DNA of 64,000 bases from Clostridium nigeriense (GCF_900086595.1 NZ_LT575472.1:396637-460636), one strand, 5' to 3'; positions 17,066 through 27,001 are shown, counted from the first letter of the stretch. The notes: generated from the letters alone by a model not told the origin. Numbers and translations are program-made.

Positions 17066-17550
17066 ATTAAGTTTATTTATATTAAACTGAAAATAGTGAT
17101 TTTTTCAATTTTTTATAGTCTACAAATGGCTTAAAACCGTAAATTTTTATTTTTTCGTGAAAATTCCATTTAGTGAAATTAGAATAGTTATAGTTTATAA
17201 AATATTAAACCTCAACTATCACTAGTCATATTAATAAAATAAGGAAATCTAAATCACTTCAATCATTTCCATATGGAAAAAGAAATGGATTCTAAATGTA
17301 TCAAGATTATAAGCAACAAGATTTACATTTGAAAAATAAGCTTTTACTTTACTGTTATTAGTATAATAATTACTAGATATTCTTTGCAATTCAAATAAGA
17401 AGCATACCCACAAAACTATATAGTGTAAATATATTTCCACTAGTAGTAGCTTCTTTTTATAAGTTAGAGGCTGGGTGTTAGAACAGAACTTTTAAAAAAT
17501 AAATTTAAATGTGATATAATATTAAATAAGAATTGGGGGAGGAAGTAGCT
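17066..17550. other. Gene-free stretch with possible decayed coding sequence
   Basis: This 485-base stretch has no gene I can support. On the minus strand, two short open segments read like protein. One runs from 17440 to 17249 (63 codons, containing FELQRISSNYYTNNSKVKA). The other runs from about 17204 to 17082 and includes WNFHEKIKIYGFKPFVDYKK. They are separated by stops and lack ribosome binding sites. They may be remnants of a lost gene or chance, and I could not assign a family. Confidence 0.35.
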
Positions 17551-18051
17551 ATGAAATTATATAAATTAAAATTCTTATTAATTATTATTTTAATTATTTT
17601 AATTGCAATCCCTTTTTTACCCTATAAAATGCCAGAAAGAGATAGATATGAATATGATAATTTAATAAGACTAGAGATTAAATGCCATGAGTGGAGTGGT
17701 GGGCCTAAAGTTATTGATGGACAAGAACATTTAGATAGATTTCTAGACACTTTACCTGACAAAATTATTTCAAGAGATACTGTAAATTTAATTGGAAATA
17801 CTCCATTTAAAAGTATATCAACATTTAGGCAGGGAATTCCTTCATATAGTGAATTTGTTGTTTATGGAGAATTTAAAGAAGGTTATTCAAGATTTAATGA
17901 AGTCAGTTTTGATGTTAAAGAATGGTATCCTAAGAACAAGTACGTAACACTATATGATAGTATGATTTTTTATAAATTAAAGATATATCCTATTTTAATT
18001 ATTATAATTATTCTTTCAATATTAGCTAGTCTCAATGTATCAACAAAATAA
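17551..18051 (+). CDS. Hypothetical protein with N- and C-terminal membrane segments
   Basis: This protein of 166 residues is one I do not recognise. It has a hydrophobic helix at residues 7-26, an extracellular-type middle of about 110 residues, and a second helix near the C-terminus (about 143-161). I chose ATG 17551 because GGGGGAGG precedes it, while the upstream in-frame TTG overlaps that site. The topology suggests a two-pass anchored protein with an outside domain. It is followed after about 70 bases by another unknown membrane protein gene. Confidence 0.65.
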   Translation: MKLYKLKFLLIIILIILIAIPFLPYKMPERDRYEYDNLIRLEIKCHEWSGGPKVIDGQEHLDRFLDTLPDKIISRDTVNLIGNTPFKSISTFRQGIPSYSEFVVYGEFKEGYSRFNEVSFDVKEWYPKNKYVTLYDSMIFYKLKIYPILIIIIILSILASLNVSTK

Positions 18052-18122
18052 AACATGTTAATATCCATATATTTTATATTTTTAATTACACCATAAATTG
18101 GAAAGTGAAAAGGGGTAATGAT

Positions 18123-18602
18123 TTGAAAAAAATTAAATTTGAAGAAAATTTCCTTAAAATTGCAATAATACACCTAAGTATCTTTGTTATTTCTAGTGTA
18201 ATATTAATTTTTCATCCATCTAATAAAGATCCTCTACTTATTGTAGAAATATTACATCCGAATTTTACAATAAAGCAGTTGGTGATTTGCACCATTTTAT
18301 TTTTAATTTTAGCTATATTATTTAAAGTAGAAAATAAAGTTTTAAATATATATTTGTTAATTATGATGATTATGTGTATAAAAATGTCTATAAATTCAAA
18401 ATTTTGGGGTTATAAGTTTAAGATAGAAAATCCTTTCTTATTGTGGGGGACCTATCCACTTGGTTATTATTTATCATTTTGGATTGAAGTAAAAAAAATA
18501 AAACAGTATAGTTTTATAATAATGTTATCATATTTTATTACTTTAAGTATTCTGCATAGAGTGTCAATTAAGTTTATTAATATTATTAAGAGTAAGATAT
18601 GA
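18123..18602 (+). CDS. Hypothetical four-helix membrane protein
   Basis: This unrecognised 159-residue protein has four hydrophobic segments and few charged residues. I favour the TTG start at 18123 because AGGGG at 18111-18115 lies 7 bases upstream. An in-frame GTG at 18105 is upstream of that site and has none of its own. It follows the previous gene in the same direction and may be cotranscribed with it. The next genes run the opposite way. Confidence 0.6.
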   Translation: MKKIKFEENFLKIAIIHLSIFVISSVILIFHPSNKDPLLIVEILHPNFTIKQLVICTILFLILAILFKVENKVLNIYLLIMMIMCIKMSINSKFWGYKFKIENPFLLWGTYPLGYYLSFWIEVKKIKQYSFIIMLSYFITLSILHRVSIKFINIIKSKI

Positions 18603-18730
18603 TTTTATAGATTTATAGAGAACTTAATTAATGATGAAAAATGTTAAAAAGTTAAATAACATTTATATATTATAATATTTATAAAAATTATAATATTTAA
18701 TATGAGCATCACATAGAGTATTAAAATTTA

Positions 18731-19192
18731 TTAGTCGCCTATATCATTTATTTTCCATTTTCTACTATAACTTTCTTTAATTAAATAATAAGTTTGTGTA
18801 TATTCACCACTATCTTTAACTGATTTATTATCATCTTTATATTTTATATAATATTTAACTTTATATATTTTAATATCATCTCTTGGTAACTCATCCTTAA
18901 AACTTCTGCTCTTACCATGTATATATCTACTATAAATAGATTCATCATTTACTAATTCTACATCAATTAATTTCATACTCTCTATTGCATTTTTTATAGT
19001 ATCTATACCTTTGGCTCCTAGTCTATTATCATAAGTAACACACTTATTTAGTCTATCGATATTATGGGTATCTATAGATTCTATATAATTTTTTATGGTT
19101 CTTTCTGGTAAATTAATAGTTTTTATAAATATAAAAAATACACTTAATATAAATACAATCGATATTAATATAATCTTTAATTTCTTATTCAT
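18731..19192 (-). CDS. Hypothetical membrane-anchored protein
   Basis: This protein of 153 residues has an uncleaved-looking N-terminal helix (residues 5-24) and a polar extracellular domain. The outside part begins ERTIKNYIESIDTHNIDRLNK and ends in a stretch like YYLIKESYSRKWKINDI, a layout seen in NTF2-like DUF4878/DUF4829 lipoproteins. It has no lipobox cysteine. ATG 19192 is preferred because AAGGTGGG lies upstream, and the GTG at 19204 overlaps that site. It probably shares a transcript with the membrane protein gene just upstream (19213-19683). The function is unknown. Confidence 0.6.
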   Translation of the reverse strand: MNKKLKIILISIVFILSVFFIFIKTINLPERTIKNYIESIDTHNIDRLNKCVTYDNRLGAKGIDTIKNAIESMKLIDVELVNDESIYSRYIHGKSRSFKDELPRDDIKIYKVKYYIKYKDDNKSVKDSGEYTQTYYLIKESYSRKWKINDIGD

Positions 19193-19212
19193 ATTATTTC
19201 CCACCTTACAAA

Positions 19213-19683
19213 TTAATTAGAAGAATAGTCTTTCTTCAAAGATTTTTCTTGAGCTATGAAAGCTTCCTTAGCTTTATTTAAGGGTATTCCTAAAGTCATA
19301 ATTATAATGATAGTATAAATTAGCTTGGTTATATTTATTTCAAAATTTATAAATCTATAAGAGAAATAAGCTATTGCAAGCATTATATACGATTTAGTAA
19401 GAAGTTTTGAGTTTTTTAAATAAAACCCTTTTCTAGTAAAAATATAATGAAATATGTACGCACTACCTATTAAGAAATAAAACAATCCACGAAAGGCATA
19501 CTCTATTGTAAAATCAGCTTTTGAATAAATAAATAACTTTAATATTATAAATCCGCAGATTAAACACATAGTTCCTGAGAATAAACCCATTATTATTGTT
19601 GTAAAAGTTAAACTTATTTTAGATAGAATACCTATAACGTCACTTTCCCAAAAAGGCATAAACTTGAGTAAAACTTTTTTCAT
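19213..19683 (-). CDS. Hypothetical four-helix membrane protein
   Basis: This 156-residue protein has hydrophobic segments at about residues 22-50, 66-84, 96-112 and 118-134, and a lysine-rich tail (KSLKKDYSSN). I do not recognise the family. GGGAGG precedes the start. The gap to the following gene is only about 20 bases, so they are likely one unit, divergent from the mannanase gene. The many small orphan membrane proteins in 17.5-19.7 kb suggest an accessory segment. Confidence 0.6.
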   Translation of the reverse strand: MKKVLLKFMPFWESDVIGILSKISLTFTTIIMGLFSGTMCLICGFIILKLFIYSKADFTIEYAFRGLFYFLIGSAYIFHYIFTRKGFYLKNSKLLTKSYIMLAIAYFSYRFINFEINITKLIYTIIIIMTLGIPLNKAKEAFIAQEKSLKKDYSSN

Positions 19684-19929
19684 TTTTAACCTCCCTAATA
19701 ATTTAAAACGGAAAATACTATATATAAAATTATTGTATATTATTGGTAAAGAATCAAGAATTTTATTTTGAGGAATTTATCTTGAATTATAAAGAAATAT
19801 ATTTTAAAATTAAAAGTATAAACTTATTATATATAAATATATATAATAAGTTTTGTAAAGGATAACAATAAACAGAAGATTAGAGTATAAAGGGTTCAAT
19901 TTAATAATTAAAATAGGGAGGTTTAATTA

Positions 19930-22900
19930 ATGTTAAGAAGAAAATTTAAGGATTTATCCTTTTTAGTATCTTTTATGATGGCATGTTCTATGCTACCAAA
20001 GCCAAATATCACATATGCCATAACAAATGACACTGCAATATATACAAATGATTTTGAAAGTAGCTTATTGCCAGATGAGGTTGGTGGAGTCATAACCAAA
20101 CAAAATGTCTCTATAAAAGATCTAGATGGAAATAAGTTTATGTCATTCAATGCAAAGTTTGATGGAACAGATAATTGGGATAATAATAAACATGAATTTT
20201 CATTTTTTACAGAAAGCAATAATCATATAGAAGCAGATACTAAGGTTAAATTTAATTTATTAATTCCAACTGAAAAGAAGAATTTTAATGGGATTATAAA
20301 ATACGGGACAGGATCATCAGATAGTAGCTGGGGATGGGTAGGTGGTTCCTATGGAGATTTAACTTCTGATAAATTTGTTGATTTAGGAAATGGGTACTCT
20401 AGGGTAGAAGTTGAAACTTCAATAGGAGAATCAAATGGGTTAAAGAAATTAGTGCTTCAAATAGCGGCTTACAATTGTGATTATTCTGGGGAAATATTAA
20501 TAGATGATATATCTATTATAGCTAGTGAAAAAGAAGAAATTGAATTACCATCAGTTAAACCAATAGAATGGAATTTTGATAATGAAAGTATTGGCATAGG
20601 TAGTTGGAAATATGGTGGAGGATATCAATATAGCTCAGGAGAACCAAAGATTTCTTATGATAAAACAGTTGGAGCTGGGTCTATAAGGTTAGATGTTGAT
20701 TATAGCAAGGATTCAAAGATTACCTGGAGCGAAGTAAAGCTGCAAAATGATTTAAGTGAACCTATTAATTTTAATGGATATAATAAATTAACTTATGATT
20801 TTATTTATGATTCTAGTAAAATGACAACTGGTGGATTTAAAACTAAGCTCTATATAGAAAATGCTGTTAATAAGGATATGGACATAAACTTAGATAATGC
20901 AGAGGATTTAGGAAATAACCTAAAAAAAGTAAAAGTTGAGGTTGATTTTAACTCTAAGAATGTTGGAATTAATTCTATTATTTTAAGTACAGTAGGAGTA
21001 TCAACTAGTTATGTTGGACCAATATATATAGATAATATAAGTTTTGGACAAACTGTTTCGGAGGATGTGTATGTTGTAAAAACATCGGAGATAAAGCCTC
21101 AAAGTGTTATAGATGTATCGACTTTAGACGTAGATTCTTCTGTAAGATTAGTAGATAAAAACTCAACAAATACAACTGCAAAGTTATATGCTTATTTAAA
21201 AGCAGTAGGTAAAGAAGACAAGGCTTTATATGGACATCAAAATGATACTCATCATAAAGCTGTTTTAAAAGGAGTAGGAAGTAATTCTGATACTAAGGAT
21301 TTAACAGGTTCTTTAGCTGCAATAGTAGGTATAGATACTTTATCATTAACAGGAGCAGAACTTCAATTAAGTGATGAGGATATAGCTAATGGTGTTACTT
21401 TACCTAAAAAGGCTGCACAATTAGGAATAGATGCTGCAAATGAGGGTTCAATAATAACTATGTCAGCGCATATGCCTAACTTTGCTTTAGTAGCTGAAAA
21501 GGGTAAAAATTCAAATGGAAGTTATGATTATTCAGGTTATACTCCAGGAATAACAACTGGTGACGTAGTTTCAAGAATAATGCCAGGAGGAGACTTAAAT
21601 GAAGTTTACACTGGATATTTAGACATAATAGCTGAGTATGCTAATACTTTAGAGGAAGAAGGTGTACCAGTATTATTTAGACCTTTCCATGAGAATAATG
21701 GAAGTTGGTTCTGGTGGGGGAAGGCCTTCTGTGATGAAGAAGGATATAAAAACTTATACAGATATACTGTAGAATATCTTAGAGATACTAAAGAAGTTCA
21801 CAATTTCTTATATGTATATTCTCCAAATGGACCTTTTGAAAATGAAAAAGACTATTTATCACGCTATCCTGGTGATGAATTTATAGACGTAATAGCGTTT
21901 GATATGTATCATGATAATCCTATTGAAAATGCAGAAGAGGATACATGGATGAATTCTTTAAGAGAAACTATAAACTTAGTACAAGGAATAGCAAATAAGA
22001 GAGGGAAACTATCAGCAGTTTCAGAGACTGGAATTCGTAAGAATTATGGATGCATGCCTGTAAGTGGAAATCCTAATAAAAATTGGTTTAGTGATGTTTC
22101 TAATATAGTTGCAGAATCAAATATGCCTTATTATATGGTTTGGGCAAACTTTGATGAAGGAAATATTTTTGCACCATATATGATAAATGAAAATAAAGGT
22201 CATGAAATGATTAATTCATTTATTGATTATTATAATGAAGAATCTTCAGTATTTGCAGATGGTGTTGGAGATTATAAGTCTGTTAGCACTACTATTGGAG
22301 AAGAGTATTCTTACGGGTATATCACATCACCAGCTTCAAGAAGTAGAATATTAAATTCAACTAAAATAACTGCTAGGATAAGGAACTTAAATGGAGAGGT
22401 TAAGTTTGTTTTAAGAGATAACCTAGGAAATGAAATTAAGACATTAAAGGCGACTCTTAATAACGGTAGTTATGAAGCGGACATAACAAAAGAAGTGCTA
22501 GATAGTATTGGTGAAAAGACAGGGATTATTGAGTTGTGTGTAGGAAACAAGGTTGTAAATACTATTAGTGCAATATTCAATATAAAGGAAAAAGAAGCTC
22601 CTAAAGAATTAGTAGATGATTTTGAAGGGTATTATGGAGAAAGCGTTCTATTAGAAAATAACTGGGCTACAAATGTTGGACCAGGATGTTCTTTAACTCC
22701 AACATTAGTAACAGAAGAAGGTAAATTTAATGAAGGTAAATATGGGTTAGCATTTAATTATAAAATTTCAACTGAAAAGACATCAGAAGGATGGGCTGGA
22801 ATGACTAAGGCGATAGGACAAGATTGGTCAGAGTTTGATGCACTTCAATTCTGGGTTTATCCTGATGGAAAGGCTCAAAAACTTGTTATTCAAATTACAA

Positions 22901-23373
22901 CAAATGGAGAGGATTTTGAGGTATTCCTTCCAGAATTAGCAGGAACAACAGAACCTAAACTTGTTAAATTGAAATTTAGTGATTTTGTAGGTAAAAATGG
23001 TGGGACTATAGATTTAAGCAGTGTAGAAAGATTCGGTATATGGTGCAACACAATAGTACCAGAAGGAAATGTAGGAAAATGGACAGTGGAATCTACAATA
23101 TATTTTGATAGTATTAAGGCTATAGATACAACTAAACCACAAGAACCAAGTAAACCTGGAACAGAAGAACCAAGTAATCCAGGAGCTTCAGAAGGTAACG
23201 GGGGAAATAATGAAATAGAGGATATAGAAGTTCCTAATAATTCTAAAGATGAAGGAAGTAAAAGTGAGGATAATTGGAATCTTCCAAATACAGGAGGAGT
23301 AAGTCCAATAATTCCTTTAACGTTAGGAAGTGCCCTTATATACATGGGAAGTATTATAAGAAGAAAGAGGTAA
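19930..23373 (+). CDS. Secreted, cell-wall-anchored GH26 beta-mannanase
   Basis: This 1147-residue protein starts with a signal peptide (hydrophobic core LSFLVSFMMACSM, cleavage likely after ITYA). Two beta-sandwich carbohydrate-binding-like modules follow (about residues 35-195 and 205-375, the second CBM27-like). The GH26 catalytic barrel spans about 410-770, with the acid/base Glu588 in RPFHENNGSW and the nucleophile Glu699 in AVSETG. After it come an Ig-like linker domain and a C-terminal CBM-like module (about 890-1060). A Pro/Ser/Glu-rich linker then leads to LPNTG, a hydrophobic helix and RRKR, a sortase signal. It should hydrolyse mannan or glucomannan at the cell surface. GGGAGG precedes the ATG. 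Confidence 0.92.
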   Translation: MLRRKFKDLSFLVSFMMACSMLPKPNITYAITNDTAIYTNDFESSLLPDEVGGVITKQNVSIKDLDGNKFMSFNAKFDGTDNWDNNKHEFSFFTESNNHIEADTKVKFNLLIPTEKKNFNGIIKYGTGSSDSSWGWVGGSYGDLTSDKFVDLGNGYSRVEVETSIGESNGLKKLVLQIAAYNCDYSGEILIDDISIIASEKEEIELPSVKPIEWNFDNESIGIGSWKYGGGYQYSSGEPKISYDKTVGAGSIRLDVDYSKDSKITWSEVKLQNDLSEPINFNGYNKLTYDFIYDSSKMTTGGFKTKLYIENAVNKDMDINLDNAEDLGNNLKKVKVEVDFNSKNVGINSIILSTVGVSTSYVGPIYIDNISFGQTVSEDVYVVKTSEIKPQSVIDVSTLDVDSSVRLVDKNSTNTTAKLYAYLKAVGKEDKALYGHQNDTHHKAVLKGVGSNSDTKDLTGSLAAIVGIDTLSLTGAELQLSDEDIANGVTLPKKAAQLGIDAANEGSIITMSAHMPNFALVAEKGKNSNGSYDYSGYTPGITTGDVVSRIMPGGDLNEVYTGYLDIIAEYANTLEEEGVPVLFRPFHENNGSWFWWGKAFCDEEGYKNLYRYTVEYLRDTKEVHNFLYVYSPNGPFENEKDYLSRYPGDEFIDVIAFDMYHDNPIENAEEDTWMNSLRETINLVQGIANKRGKLSAVSETGIRKNYGCMPVSGNPNKNWFSDVSNIVAESNMPYYMVWANFDEGNIFAPYMINENKGHEMINSFIDYYNEESSVFADGVGDYKSVSTTIGEEYSYGYITSPASRSRILNSTKITARIRNLNGEVKFVLRDNLGNEIKTLKATLNNGSYEADITKEVLDSIGEKTGIIELCVGNKVVNTISAIFNIKEKEAPKELVDDFEGYYGESVLLENNWATNVGPGCSLTPTLVTEEGKFNEGKYGLAFNYKISTEKTSEGWAGMTKAIGQDWSEFDALQFWVYPDGKAQKLVIQITTNGEDFEVFLPELAGTTEPKLVKLKFSDFVGKNGGTIDLSSVERFGIWCNTIVPEGNVGKWTVESTIYFDSIKAIDTTKPQEPSKPGTEEPSNPGASEGNGGNNEIEDIEVPNNSKDEGSKSEDNWNLPNTGGVSPIIPLTLGSALIYMGSIIRRKR

Positions 23374-23379
23374 TGATAA

Positions 23380-23410
23380 AAAAGGTGCTGTTTACACAGC
23401 ACCTTTTCTA
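23380..23410. terminator. Bidirectional terminator
   Basis: AAAAGGTGCTGT pairs with ACAGCACCTTTT around a four-base loop, between the convergent mannanase and phosphorylase genes. Confidence 0.85.
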
Positions 23411-23413
23411 TTT

Positions 23414-24232
23414 CTATATTTCTTCTATTATTTTATTCATAAGTGTAGTAAATTTTTCTTTTACATTAGCTGAAGTTTCCATAACTTCTTCATGGCTTAA
23501 AGGCTGATCTAATATACCAGCAGCCATATTAGTTAAGCAAGATATTCCAAGAACCTTCATTCCAGAATGTGCAGCAACTATTACTTCTGGAACAGTTGAC
23601 ATACCAACAGCATCTGCCCCTATAATTCTTGACATTCTTATTTCTGCAGGAGTTTCATAAGTTGGACCACTAAACATCATGTAAACTCCAGTTTTAATAT
23701 CTATGTTTAATTTATTTGCAATATCCTTAGCTTTATTAACTAAATCCTTGGTAAAAGCATTAGAAAGGTCAGGGAATCTAGGACCAAATTCATCTAAGTT
23801 TTTACCTATTAAAGGATTATCCCCTGAGAAGTTAATTTGATCTGTTATAATCATTAAATCACCAGGTTTAAAGCTCTCATTTACAGCTCCACAAGCGTTA
23901 GTAACTATAAGAGTTTCCACTCCTAAAAGCTTCATTACTCTTACTGGGAATGTTACTTCATTAAAATGGTAGCCTTCATAGTAGTGGAATCTACCTTGCA
24001 TTGCAACAACACATTTTCCATTTAACATACCTATAACTAATCTTCCAGCATGACCTTCAACGGTTGAAACTGGGAAGTGAGGAAGCTCTTCGTAAGGATA
24101 AAATTCTGGATTTTCGATTGAATCAGCTAGTGAGCCAAGTCCAGAACCTAATATTAATCCGATTTCAGGTTTATACTTAGATTTTTTTATAATAAAATCT
24201 GCAGCAGTTTTAATCTTCATTGATAAGTCCAT
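23414..24232 (-). CDS. Purine nucleoside phosphorylase (trimeric class I)
   Basis: This 272-residue protein is a high-molecular-weight purine nucleoside phosphorylase, splitting inosine and guanosine with phosphate in purine salvage. Characteristic stretches are LILGSGLGSLAD (residues 26-37), VEGHAGRLVIG, GRFHYYEGYH, VTNACGAVN and MFSGPTYETPAEIRM. The start is preceded by GAGGTG. The gene lies alone downstream of murC on the same strand, separated by a terminator. It corresponds to Bacillus PupG/PunA rather than DeoD. Confidence 0.93.
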   Translation of the reverse strand: MDLSMKIKTAADFIIKKSKYKPEIGLILGSGLGSLADSIENPEFYPYEELPHFPVSTVEGHAGRLVIGMLNGKCVVAMQGRFHYYEGYHFNEVTFPVRVMKLLGVETLIVTNACGAVNESFKPGDLMIITDQINFSGDNPLIGKNLDEFGPRFPDLSNAFTKDLVNKAKDIANKLNIDIKTGVYMMFSGPTYETPAEIRMSRIIGADAVGMSTVPEVIVAAHSGMKVLGISCLTNMAAGILDQPLSHEEVMETSANVKEKFTTLMNKIIEEI

Positions 24233-24377
24233 AAAATCACCTCTATATATAAATTTAATTAACTTAATAATTAGTTATGTGTAAATTATAAAATAAATCA
24301 TTATAAAAAGAAACAATAAAGCTAAATAATATCAAGATTATTGGAGTATTAGTCAAAAGATGGCAATGTTATATGAA

Positions 24378-24410
24378 AAATACTATAAGAATTATCTACT
24401 TATAGTATTT
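24378..24410 (-). terminator. Probable terminator of murC
   Basis: AAATACTATAAG and CTTATAGTATTT form a 12-pair stem with a nine-base loop. Minus-strand transcripts leave it through TTTTCAT. Confidence 0.65.
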
Positions 24411-24430
24411 GTTATTATAAATATTTATAT

Positions 24431-25807
24431 TTATTTTTTCAAAATAATATCTGCAACTTTCACTACGTCTCCAGCACCTATAGTAAGAACGATATCTTCC
24501 TTTGATGCTTTATCTTTTAAATAATTTGCAGCTTCTTCGTGACTATGAACATTAGTACATTTGATTCCCTTAGCTCTTAAAGCATTACCAAGATCTTCAG
24601 ATGAAACAAGTCCTGTGTCCTTTTCTCTAGCTGCATAGATGTCCATAAGTAAAAGCTCATCCACATCATCAAAGCAAGTAGTAAAATCCTCGAATAAAGT
24701 TTTAGTTCTAGTATAAGTATGAGGTTGGAATACTGCATAAATATTTTTGTGTGGAATTAAATCAGCAGTACTAAGAGTAGCTTTTATTTCAACTGGGTGA
24801 TGAGCATAATCATCTATTATAGTAGCTCCATTAAATTCACCTTTATATTCAAATCTTTTATGAGCTCCCTTACATTCTTTTAATCCTTCTATAATGGATT
24901 CATAAGAAACACCAAATATAAGACCTACACAAATAGTAGCTAAGGCATTTAATATATTATGCTTTCCAGTAGTACTTAAAGTAACATTAAATAAATTCTT
25001 ATTATCTTTACAAACTGTAAATGTTGCACAACCTTTATTATCAAATGAAATGTTAGTAGCTCTTACATCACCTTTATCTATTCCATAGCTGATAGTATTA
25101 CAAGTAGCCTTACTTAATACTTCAGCAACATTTTCATCTTCACAATAACCAATTAAATATCCATCCTTAGGAATTATATTAGAGAATTTTTCAAAAGTTT
25201 CCTTTATGTGATTTAAATCTCTATAGTAATCTAAGTGGTCAGCATCTATATTTAATATAACTCCGATATAAGGGAAGAATTTTAAAAATGATTCCTTATA
25301 TTCACAAGCCTCAGTAACGAAGTACTCACTATCCCCTATTTTAAAGTTACCCCCTATAACATCAAGTTCTCCACCAACTAATATTGTAGGATCTAAATCA
25401 GCCTTTAAGGTTATATGAGATAGCATTGATGTAGAAGTTGTTTTACCATGTGTACCAGCTATTGCTACATTATATTTATGACCTTTCATTATTAAACCAA
25501 GGAATTCAGCTCTATCTAAAAGTTCTATATTTTGCTTTTTAGCTTCTATAATTTCTGGATTATCTGAGGGAATTGCAGCAGTATAAACTATTAAATCAAC
25601 ATTTTTTATGTTAGATTTATTATGACCTATGTATATTTCTGCACCTTCAGCCTTTAATTTCTCAGTAATTTCAGATTCTTTTGAGTCAGAACCAGATACC
25701 TTATAACCTTTAGTTAATAAAAGAGCAGCAAGTCCGCTCATACTAATTCCACCGATTCCTATAAAGTGAACTTTTTTATTTATATCCTTATTAAGATCGA
25801 ATGACAA
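24431..25807 (-). CDS. murC: UDP-N-acetylmuramate--L-alanine ligase
   Basis: This 458-residue Mur ligase adds L-alanine to UDP-MurNAc in peptidoglycan precursor synthesis. The N-terminal Rossmann region has [14 protein letters not shown]. The P-loop is [12 protein letters not shown] near residue 116, and [10 protein letters not shown] (near residue 326) is the conserved Mur-ligase motif. The length is normal for MurC. The gene is divergent from purR. murD occurs separately at 61.3 kb, so the mur genes are not clustered here. Confidence 0.95.
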   Translation of the reverse strand: MSFDLNKDINKKVHFIGIGGISMSGLAALLLTKGYKVSGSDSKESEITEKLKAEGAEIYIGHNKSNIKNVDLIVYTAAIPSDNPEIIEAKKQNIELLDRAEFLGLIMKGHKYNVAIAGTHGKTTSTSMLSHITLKADLDPTILVGGELDVIGGNFKIGDSEYFVTEACEYKESFLKFFPYIGVILNIDADHLDYYRDLNHIKETFEKFSNIIPKDGYLIGYCEDENVAEVLSKATCNTISYGIDKGDVRATNISFDNKGCATFTVCKDNKNLFNVTLSTTGKHNILNALATICVGLIFGVSYESIIEGLKECKGAHKRFEYKGEFNGATIIDDYAHHPVEIKATLSTADLIPHKNIYAVFQPHTYTRTKTLFEDFTTCFDDVDELLLMDIYAAREKDTGLVSSEDLGNALRAKGIKCTNVHSHEEAANYLKDKASKEDIVLTIGAGDVVKVADIILKK

Positions 25808-26084
25808 AATACCAACTCCTTTTATATAAAAATAAATTTGTTAATTACAAGTAAATAGTTTTCACCTTATAATTATATACAAATTTAAGAAAATGAACAC
25901 ATTAAAAAGTTATATATTAAACTTTTTGGCGAATTTTTATAAAAATTTTCAAAATTATAAGGTATTTCAGGTAATACTGATTAAAATCTATTGATATTGA
26001 GAAAGATATAGAATAAAATATGAATATTAGATGCTTAAAACTAACATATAATTCGGAAAAAAATAAAAATGTAGGTGATTTATT

Positions 26085-26900
26085 TTGGAAAAACTAAGTA
26101 GAAATAGTAGGGTTGTTGCCATTACTAAAATTTTAACTGAAAACCCTAATAAAGTTATAGGTCTTAATAAGTTTTCAGATTTATTAAATGCAGCAAAATC
26201 AACCATAAGTGAAGATATAGTAATAGTTAGAGAAATATTAGAAAAACTTGAAATGGGAAAAGTAGAAACTATTGCCGGTGCAGCTGGGGGTATAAAGTTT
26301 ATTCCGGGAATAGAAAATGAAAGCAGAAAGAAATTTGCTGAAGATATTTGTGAAATGTTAAAAGATAAAAGTAGAATAGTTCCAGGAAACTTTATTTATG
26401 TAACAGATTTAATGTATGATCCACAAATTGTTAGCAAGGCTGGAGTTATATTATCTTCAGAATTTTACGATAAGGGTGTAGATTATGTAGTTACAGTAGA
26501 AACTAAGGGGATTCCATTAGCTTATGAAGTTGCAAGAAATCTAGGAATTCCATTAATCATAATTAGAAGAGATAATAAGGTAACAGAAGGATCAACAGTT
26601 ACTATTAACTATGTTTCTGGAACAAGTGGTAGAATTCAACAAATGTCTTTATCTAAGAGATCTATGAAGCCAAGAAGTAAATGTATATTTATAGATGACT
26701 TCTTAAGAGGTGGTGGAACAGCTCAAGGAATTAAGGATCTTTTAAATGAATTTGAAAGTGAATTAATAGGAATTGGAGTTTTAATTGACAATATTGGGGT
26801 GACACAAAAGAGAGTAGATAATTACATTTCTATAGTTGAACTTAGAAATCTAGAAGATGAACAAGGATTAGAGGTAAAACCATCTAATTTTATACTATAA
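26085..26900 (+). CDS. purR: Pur operon repressor PurR
   Basis: This 271-residue protein has an N-terminal winged-helix domain (about residues 1-75) and a C-terminal PRTase-type domain with the PRPP-loop CIFIDDFLRGGGTAQ. This is the Gram-positive PurR architecture, which represses purine synthesis and is relieved by PRPP. The start is TTG 26085, with AGGTGA six bases upstream. A PurBox-like sequence (26048-26060) lies just ahead, which would fit autoregulation. spoVG follows, as in Bacillus. Confidence 0.94.
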   Translation: MEKLSRNSRVVAITKILTENPNKVIGLNKFSDLLNAAKSTISEDIVIVREILEKLEMGKVETIAGAAGGIKFIPGIENESRKKFAEDICEMLKDKSRIVPGNFIYVTDLMYDPQIVSKAGVILSSEFYDKGVDYVVTVETKGIPLAYEVARNLGIPLIIIRRDNKVTEGSTVTINYVSGTSGRIQQMSLSKRSMKPRSKCIFIDDFLRGGGTAQGIKDLLNEFESELIGIGVLIDNIGVTQKRVDNYISIVELRNLEDEQGLEVKPSNFIL

Positions 26901-26972
26901 AAATATTTTTACTACATAAAGTTGCTAGATTTTTTTAAAAAATCAAAAAAATTAAAAAAATTTAAAATAAAA

Positions 26973-27001
26973 AGAGGATTTTTACAATTTTTATAGAATT
27001 T
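26973..27001 (+). promoter_or_regulatory. Sigma-H promoter of spoVG
   Basis: AGAGGATTT (26973-26981) and ATAGAATTT (26993-27001) fit the sigma-H consensus RnAGGAwWW, 11-12 bases, RnnGAATww at every defined position, with an 11-base spacer. spoVG is a classic sigma-H target in Bacillus. Confidence 0.8.

Noticed and set aside
22890-23402. 170-codon minus-strand frame inside the mannanase gene
   Set aside because: Its Ser/Pro/Leu-rich composition arises as the antisense of the Pro/Glu/Ser linker. There is no ribosome binding site.
25932-25947. Palindrome AATTTTTATAAAAATT between murC and purR
   Set aside because: It is pure A/T apart from its edges, which is expected by chance in this DNA. I see no partner or context.
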